Shown here piece after piece: positions 13,734 through 18,216 of a stretch of 18,216 bases of DNA. Positions within the stretch are counted from its first letter, which is position 1. Each line of letters opens with the position of its first letter. The position numbers were made by a program, and so were the translations under genes. The stretch is taken from positions 1 through 18,216 of the forward strand of contig JAHECE010000019.1 of NCBI GenBank assembly GCA_024641895.1, in the 5' to 3' direction. Source of the stretch: Actinomycetales bacterium (GTDB taxonomy: Bacteria; Actinomycetota; Actinomycetes; Actinomycetales; JAHECE01). The notes below the pieces were generated by a model. It worked only from the letters and a program-made list of their open reading frames with translations. It was not told where the DNA came from and did no database searches.

Positions 13734-14975
13734 ATGGCGAGGGATGATGCGGGGTCGCGCTGGTTCACCCGCGGCGTGCGGGACATCGCGGCTGCGTCGT
13801 TCTTCAGCGACGCCGGCCACGAGATGGCCACCAGTGTCCTGCCGACCTTCCTCACCACCACGCTCGGCGCGGGTCCCGCCGCGCTCGGTGCCGTCGAAGG
13901 TGTCTCGGACGCGCTGATCGGGGTGAGCAAGCTCGCAGGCGGCCCGCTCGCCGCTGACCCGGCGCGCCGAGGTCGGATCGCCTCGGGCGGCTACCTCGTG
14001 ACCGCGGTCGCGACGGCGGCGATCGGGCTGGCGACCGCCGTCTGGCAGGTCGGCGCCCTGCGCGCGATCGCCTGGATCTCCCGCGGCGTGCGGGGCCCGG
14101 CCCGGGACACCCTCCTGATGTCGCTCGTCCCGCGCGAGGCCTACGGCCGCGCGTCGGGCGCCGAACGAGCCGGCGACAACGCGGGCGCGATCCTCGGCCC
14201 GCTGCTCGCGGCGGGTCTCGTCGCCGTGATCGGGGTCCGGCACATCCTGCTGCTCGCCTTGATTCCGGGGCTGCTCGCGGCTGCCGCGATCACAGCGGCC
14301 GCCCGGGAGGCTCGGCGCACGGTCGCCGCGCCCTCAGCCAGGCGGACCCTGTCGCTCAACCTCGCAGAGCTGCGCCGCGCGGGCCTGCCGCGGGCGCTCG
14401 CCCCCGCGACGCTCTTCGAGATCGGCAACGTCGCGACCACGCTGCTCATCCTGCGCGCCACGGAGCTGCTCGCCTCGGGCGGGCGCACGGCGACCGCTGC
14501 CGCGAGCCTGGCGATCCTCATGTACGCGGCGCACAACGGTGCAGCGACCGTCTCCGCCCTGACGGGAGGGCATCTCACCGACCGGATCGGTCCCAGGTAC
14601 GTGCTCGGCGCCGGGGCCTCCTGCTACGTCGTCGCCTACGTCGCGTTCGCCGCGGACGGTTCGGCGTGGGCCGTGGTCCTCGGGGCGTTCCTGCTGGCCG
14701 GGGTCGGGATCGGTCTGGTCGAGACCGCCGAGACGACGACGGTCGCCCTGGCGCTGCCCGACCGGCTGCGCGGCAACGGCTTCGGAGTGCTCGGCCTGAT
14801 CCAGTCCTTCGGCGACCTCGGCGCGTCGCTGGTCGTCGGGCTTCTGTGGGCCGCGATCTCCCCGGCCGTCGCGTTCGGCTACGCGGCCGCATGGATGCTC
14901 GCGTCCGTCGTCGCCTCCGTGCTCACCCGACCCCGTCGCGCGCCGGAGGTGCCCGGTTTGCGTGATGTGGTCTGA
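13734..14975 (+). CDS. MFS transporter
   Basis: Polytopic membrane protein of 413 residues with the repeated hydrophobic layout of a 12-helix major facilitator. Helix 1 follows RGVRDIAAASFFSDAGHEMA. The loop between helices 2 and 3 carries LAADPARRGR, a degenerate form of the family's Gly-x-x-x-Asp-Arg-x-Gly-Arg signature. The matching loop in the second half is TGGHLTDRIGPRYVLGAG. The internal RGVRGPARDTLLMSLVPREAYGRASGAERAGDN resembles a subgroup of predicted exporters near tetracycline/multidrug efflux. Substrate unknown. ATG 13734 has AGGAG 7 nt upstream; the longer frame from 13614 is Arg/Trp-rich shadow. The stop overlaps the start region of the next gene, so the two are likely co-transcribed. 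Confidence 0.9.
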   Translation: MARDDAGSRWFTRGVRDIAAASFFSDAGHEMATSVLPTFLTTTLGAGPAALGAVEGVSDALIGVSKLAGGPLAADPARRGRIASGGYLVTAVATAAIGLATAVWQVGALRAIAWISRGVRGPARDTLLMSLVPREAYGRASGAERAGDNAGAILGPLLAAGLVAVIGVRHILLLALIPGLLAAAAITAAAREARRTVAAPSARRTLSLNLAELRRAGLPRALAPATLFEIGNVATTLLILRATELLASGGRTATAAASLAILMYAAHNGAATVSALTGGHLTDRIGPRYVLGAGASCYVVAYVAFAADGSAWAVVLGAFLLAGVGIGLVETAETTTVALALPDRLRGNGFGVLGLIQSFGDLGASLVVGLLWAAISPAVAFGYAAAWMLASVVASVLTRPRRAPEVPGLRDVV

Positions 14976-16311
14976 TGACGCGATGCGGTCCGGCCGGGTG
15001 AGTGGGGTCGAGCTGCAGAACACCCGCCTGACCCACCTGCGAGAGTCGCTGCGCTCGTCGTTGTGGTTCGTGCCGAGCCTGTTCGTTGCGGCCGCCCTGC
15101 TGCTGGCAGTGGCGACGGTGGCACTCGACCGGCACCTCGGCGGCGAGCCGCCGTGGCTCGCCTACAGCGGGGGGCCCACCAGCGGCCAGCTGATCCTGAC
15201 CACCATCGCGACGTCGATGATGACGTTCACGGGTCTGGTCTTCACGATCACCATCGTGGTCCTGCAGCTGGCCAGCAGCCAGTTCTCCCCGCGCGTGCTG
15301 CGGTCGTTCCTACGAGATCGGGGGAGTCAGGCCTCGCTGGGGATCTTCACGGCGACCTTCGTGTACGCCCTGTTCATCCTGGGGCAGATCCGGACGGGAT
15401 CGGTGGGCCCGGTGTTCGTGCCGGGGCTGTCGATCACCGTCGCGCTCTCCCTGGTCACGATGAGTCTCATCGTCTTCGTCTACTTCGTGAATCACATCGC
15501 GCAGTCGATCCGGGTCGTGAACATCATCGCGTCGGTGGCTCAGGAGACGCACTCGTCCATCGATGCGATCTGGACGACCGCCGCGCCGGATCGCCCGTCG
15601 CGTGAGCCCGTGCTCTCGCCTCCGCTCCGCGTCGTGCCGCTCCACCGGCGCGGCGGTGGGGTAGTGCTGGGGCTCGACGTCCTGGGGCTGGTCGACCTCG
15701 CGACCCGGCACGGGTGCGTCCTGAAGCTGGTGCCGAGCGTCGGCGACTTCGTGGCGAACCGCGCGCCGCTCTTCGAGATCTACGGCTCCGGCTCACAGCC
15801 GAGCGTCGAGGACCTGCACCGACACGTCGATCTCGGTCGTGAGCGGACGATGCGCCAGGACCCGGCCTTCGGTCTGCGACAGCTGGTCGACATCGCGGTC
15901 AAGGCGCTGTCCCCGGCGATCAACGACCCGACGACGGCGGTCCAGGCGATCGACCGCCTCCACGACATCCTCTGCCATCTCGTGCGACTGCCCGAGCCGG
16001 AAAGCGTCTACCCCGACGGTGCGGGCGAGATCCGCCTGGTCCGAGAGCCGGAGACCTGGCGTGGTCTCGTGGCGCTGGCGTTCGAGGAGATCCGCGAGTA
16101 CGGCGGATCATCGGTACAGGTCCACCGCCGGCTGCGGGCCTCCCTCGAGGAGCTGCGATCCCTTGCGCCACCCGATCGGGAGGAGCCCATCCTGCGCCAC
16201 CTCGCACTCCTGAATCGCAGCGCCAAGCGCCACTTCCCCGATCTGGCGGAGCGCTTGCTGGCTGCCGAGTCCGATCAGTCCGGGATAGGCGGCGAACCGG
16301 ACGAGGGCTGA
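14962..16311 (+). CDS. DUF2254 family membrane protein
   Basis: Protein of about 449 residues. Four hydrophobic segments lie in the first half (about 35-55, 80-105, 128-145 and 155-180), including TMMTF-like SMMTFTGLVFTITIVVLQLASSQFSPR. The soluble second half contains DPAFGLRQLVDIAVKALSPAINDPTTAVQAID (around residues 295-325). These are the conserved signatures of DUF2254, which has no known function. The start is uncertain: GTG 14962 is 11 nt after GGAGGT and overlaps the MFS stop. ATG 14965 and ATG 14983 (7 nt past that stop) are alternatives. Overlap with the MFS gene suggests translational coupling. Confidence 0.87.
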   Translation: MMWSDDAMRSGRVSGVELQNTRLTHLRESLRSSLWFVPSLFVAAALLLAVATVALDRHLGGEPPWLAYSGGPTSGQLILTTIATSMMTFTGLVFTITIVVLQLASSQFSPRVLRSFLRDRGSQASLGIFTATFVYALFILGQIRTGSVGPVFVPGLSITVALSLVTMSLIVFVYFVNHIAQSIRVVNIIASVAQETHSSIDAIWTTAAPDRPSREPVLSPPLRVVPLHRRGGGVVLGLDVLGLVDLATRHGCVLKLVPSVGDFVANRAPLFEIYGSGSQPSVEDLHRHVDLGRERTMRQDPAFGLRQLVDIAVKALSPAINDPTTAVQAIDRLHDILCHLVRLPEPESVYPDGAGEIRLVREPETWRGLVALAFEEIREYGGSSVQVHRRLRASLEELRSLAPPDREEPILRHLALLNRSAKRHFPDLAERLLAAESDQSGIGGEPDEG

Positions 16312-16329
16312 CCCGGCGCAGCGTCCGGC

Positions 16330-16941
16330 TCAGCCGCCCCAGTCGCCCAGGGCCCCCTCGAGCGCGCCGAGCGCGGCCTGGATGAGGTGGGCGCGCTCGT
16401 CGAGCGGGCAGCCGAGGCCGACCCACCTGCGCACGCCGGCCTCGACGAAGCCGGGGTAGGCCGCGATCGCGTAGTCGTGCCGCACCCAGTGCGGAGGCAG
16501 GAGAACCCGGAGGCGGTCGACCTGGGCGTCCCGCACCGTGGCTACCACGGCGGCGGAGGTCGCGGGTTCTGAGCCCGGGTCGAACCACCAGTGGCCACCG
16601 GCCGCGGCATCGTCGAGGAGGACTTCCAGCGCGGCCCGCACGCGATCGCGCGCCGGCGCCCCTGAGGGCAGCGCGCCGACGGCAACATCTTGTCGGTGCA
16701 TGAGGTCGTCGGCCCAGCCCTGCACGACCGCCGCGTGCAGGGTCGCCTTGGTAGGGAAGTAGCGGAACACGAGCGGCTCGGAGACCCCCGCCCGGGCTGC
16801 GACGTCGGCGACAGAGACATCCTCGTAGGCAGCGCCGGTGAAGGCTGCCGACGCCGAGGTGAGCAGCGCGGCCCTTCGCTCATGCGGCGGCAGGCGTCGC
16901 CGGGTCCCTGCCTCGGGCCCCGTCCCCGTGGCCATACGCAT
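16330..16941 (-). CDS. TetR-family transcriptional regulator
   Basis: Regulator of 203 residues. An N-terminal helix-turn-helix lies at about 22-68, with SVADVAARAGVSEPLVFRYFPTKATLHAAVV as the typical TetR signature. A helical ligand-binding and dimerisation domain follows; no ligand can be read from it. ATG 16941 has GGAGG 8 nt upstream; GTG 16965 and ATG 16935 are alternatives. It is divergent from the GH13 gene, and the 84-nt gap holds two TGAGT-N3-ACTCA sites, so it probably represses itself and the neighbouring hydrolase. It is convergent with DUF2254, with only 18 nt between stops. Confidence 0.9.
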   Translation of the reverse strand: MRMATGTGPEAGTRRRLPPHERRAALLTSASAAFTGAAYEDVSVADVAARAGVSEPLVFRYFPTKATLHAAVVQGWADDLMHRQDVAVGALPSGAPARDRVRAALEVLLDDAAAGGHWWFDPGSEPATSAAVVATVRDAQVDRLRVLLPPHWVRHDYAIAAYPGFVEAGVRRWVGLGCPLDERAHLIQAALGALEGALGDWGG

Positions 16942-16976
16942 CGCCTCGGCCTCCACCTTGCACACCCTAGCGCTGA

Positions 16977-17012
16977 TGAGTCACACTCATTAATGTTCAT
17001 GAGTCCGACTCA
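16977..17012. promoter_or_regulatory. Two tandem operators TGAGT-N3-ACTCA
   Basis: Site 1 at 16977-16989 is TGAGTCACACTCA, site 2 at 17000-17012 is TGAGTCCGACTCA. Both are perfect 5-bp inverted repeats with 3-nt centres, and the centres are 23 bp apart. The first extends by one base pair. TAATGT (16991-16996) between them could be a -10 for the hydrolase gene. The layout fits binding of two TetR dimers between divergent genes. Confidence 0.82.
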
Positions 17013-17025
17013 CCAAGGATGCCCG

Positions 17026-18216
17026 ATGGAAGACAACCGCGACGACCTCTGGTGGCACGTGTACCCGCTCGGGGCAGTAGGTGCCCCGATCCGCGAGCGC
17101 CGCGGCGCCGACGCGAACGGCGCCCCCGTTCGCCGACTCGACCGCCTGCTGCCCTGGGTCGAGCGCGCGGCCGACCTCGGCGCGACCGGGCTCCAGCTGG
17201 GGCCGGTCTTCGCGAGCAGCACGCACGGCTACGACACGCTCGATCACTTCGTCGTGGACCCGCGGTTGGGAGGCCGGGCCGACCTCGACCGGCTGCTCGA
17301 CCGAGCGCACGACCGGGGCATGCGCGTCATGCTCGACGGGGTGTTCAACCATGTCAGCGCAGACCACCGGCTGCATCGTCAGGCGCTGGACGAGGGGCGG
17401 GGCTCCGACGCGGCGCGGCTGTTCAGGATCGACTGGGACGCACCCGGTGGCCCCCGCAGCGCGTGCTTCGAGGGCCACCGGTCGCTCGTCCTGCTCAACC
17501 ACGACGAACCCGCGGTCGCCGACCTCGTCGTCGGCGTCATGAACCACTGGCTCGGTGCGGGTGCCGACGCCTGGCGCCTGGATGCCGCCTACGCCGTCGA
17601 CCCCGGCTTCTGGGCGCGAGTGCTCCCACGGGTGCGCGGCGCGCACCAGGACGTGACCGTGATCGGTGAGGTCATCCACGGCGACTACGTCGACGTGGTC
17701 ACGCGCAGCGGCCTGGACGGCGTCACGCAGTACGAGCTCTGGAAGGCGGTCTGGAGCTCGATCAAGCACCGCAACCTCTTCGAGCTCGCGCACGCCCTGG
17801 GCCGGCACGACGGCTTCGTGGCGAGCTTTCGGCCCATGACCTTCGTCGGAAACCATGACGTGACGCGCATCGCCACCCAGGTGGGCGAGCGCGGCGCCGC
17901 GCTCGCTCTGGCCGTCCTGGTCACGGTCGGCGGCTCCCCGTCCGTCTACTACGGCGACGAGGACGGGGTCCGTGGCGTGAAGTCCGATCGGCTCGGCGGG
18001 GACGACGAGGTGCGGCCCGAGCTGCCCGTGCGGCCCGAAGACCTCAGCCCTGACGGTGGCCGGATGATCGAAACGCACCGGGCACTCCTGGGGCTGCGCC
18101 GGCGGCACCCCTGGCTGGCCGACGCCCGCACCGAGGTGCTCGCGCTGGCCAACGAGCGGATGGTCTACCGCTCGTCGGCGCACGGCCGCGCGCTGGAGGT
18201 CGAGCTCGACCTCGCC
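17026..18216 (+). CDS. GH13 alpha-amylase-family hydrolase, 3' end cut by window edge
   Basis: Cytoplasmic-looking enzyme with no signal peptide; 397 codons are visible without a stop. The barrel begins LWWHVYPLGAVG. Region I is MLDGVFNHV (Asp104, His109). Nucleophile Asp186 is in AWRLDA, acid/base Glu215 in VIGEVIHG and the third acid Asp278 in VGNHDVT, so all catalytic residues are present. Residues 311-345 are an Asp/Gly/Arg/Pro-rich loop after YYGDEDG. The sequence is clearly distinct from the lipoprotein amylase of this window. Specificity (alpha-glucosidase, maltogenic or trehalose-related) is not decidable. ATG 17026 has AAGGA 7 nt upstream; an overlapping ATG at 17019 is in another frame. 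Likely under control of the divergent TetR regulator. Absence of a secretion signal suggests intracellular oligosaccharide use. Confidence 0.92.
   Translation, partial: MEDNRDDLWWHVYPLGAVGAPIRERRGADANGAPVRRLDRLLPWVERAADLGATGLQLGPVFASSTHGYDTLDHFVVDPRLGGRADLDRLLDRAHDRGMRVMLDGVFNHVSADHRLHRQALDEGRGSDAARLFRIDWDAPGGPRSACFEGHRSLVLLNHDEPAVADLVVGVMNHWLGAGADAWRLDAAYAVDPGFWARVLPRVRGAHQDVTVIGEVIHGDYVDVVTRSGLDGVTQYELWKAVWSSIKHRNLFELAHALGRHDGFVASFRPMTFVGNHDVTRIATQVGERGAALALAVLVTVGGSPSVYYGDEDGVRGVKSDRLGGDDEVRPELPVRPEDLSPDGGRMIETHRALLGLRRRHPWLADARTEVLALANERMVYRSSAHGRALEVELDLA

Noticed and set aside
1..18216. tRNA, CRISPR, insertion sequence or prophage features
   Set aside because: No tRNA T-loop pattern with matching acceptor stem, no regular spaced repeats, and no transposase or integrase motifs were found by eye.

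Overview
This is a chromosomal window with very high GC content (roughly 70% by eye) from an actinobacterium. Families such as DUF5995, DUF5808 and DUF2254, the GTG starts and the U-less GC-rich terminators fit Micrococcales, perhaps a Cellulomonas-like organism. That placement is inference from gene style, not a search. No tRNA, rRNA, CRISPR array, transposase or phage gene was seen.

Layout, left to right. (1) A voltage-gated-type potassium channel runs off the left edge (minus strand), followed by a DUF5995 gene (plus). (2) A minus-strand operon encodes an ArsR-type repressor with a Cys-x-Cys metal motif, an ArsP/YraQ-type permease and a small CxxC thioredoxin-like protein. This looks like a thiol- or arsenic-linked efflux module. 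(3) An exported bactofilin-like beta-repeat membrane protein (plus) converges on a small membrane protein and a large lipoprotein alpha-amylase (both minus). The amylase has an unusual N-terminal sensor-like domain.

(4) The most interesting segment is about 7.7 to 10.3 kb. Two paralogous 191-residue TasA/camelysin-type proteins flank a SipW/ER-type (Ser-His) signal peptidase. This is the substrate-plus-dedicated-peptidase pairing known from Bacillus biofilm fibres, here in an actinobacterium. Both substrate genes carry the same bipartite upstream block, TCAACTAT-N11-GCCGAT, about 100 nt before the start codon, which suggests co-regulation, possibly by an ECF sigma factor. A compound hairpin separates the first substrate gene from the peptidase gene. 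The peptidase's C-terminus resembles the cleavage region of its own substrates.

(5) Then come a kinase-fold phosphotransferase, a small membrane protein and a 39-residue Cys-rich protein (all minus, perhaps one operon). They lie behind a perfect CsoR-like palindrome that overlaps a TATAGT -10 box. (6) A DUF5808 gene and a small secreted protein diverge from each other, and the latter ends in a perfect 18-bp terminator stem. (7) An MFS transporter is followed by an overlapping DUF2254 membrane protein. (8) A TetR regulator and a second GH13 glycoside hydrolase, cut by the right edge, diverge from a promoter region holding two identical-consensus operators, TGAGT-N3-ACTCA.

The themes are cell-surface structure (TasA-like fibres, bactofilin-like protein, secreted proteins), alpha-glucan breakdown and metal/thiol-responsive regulation.
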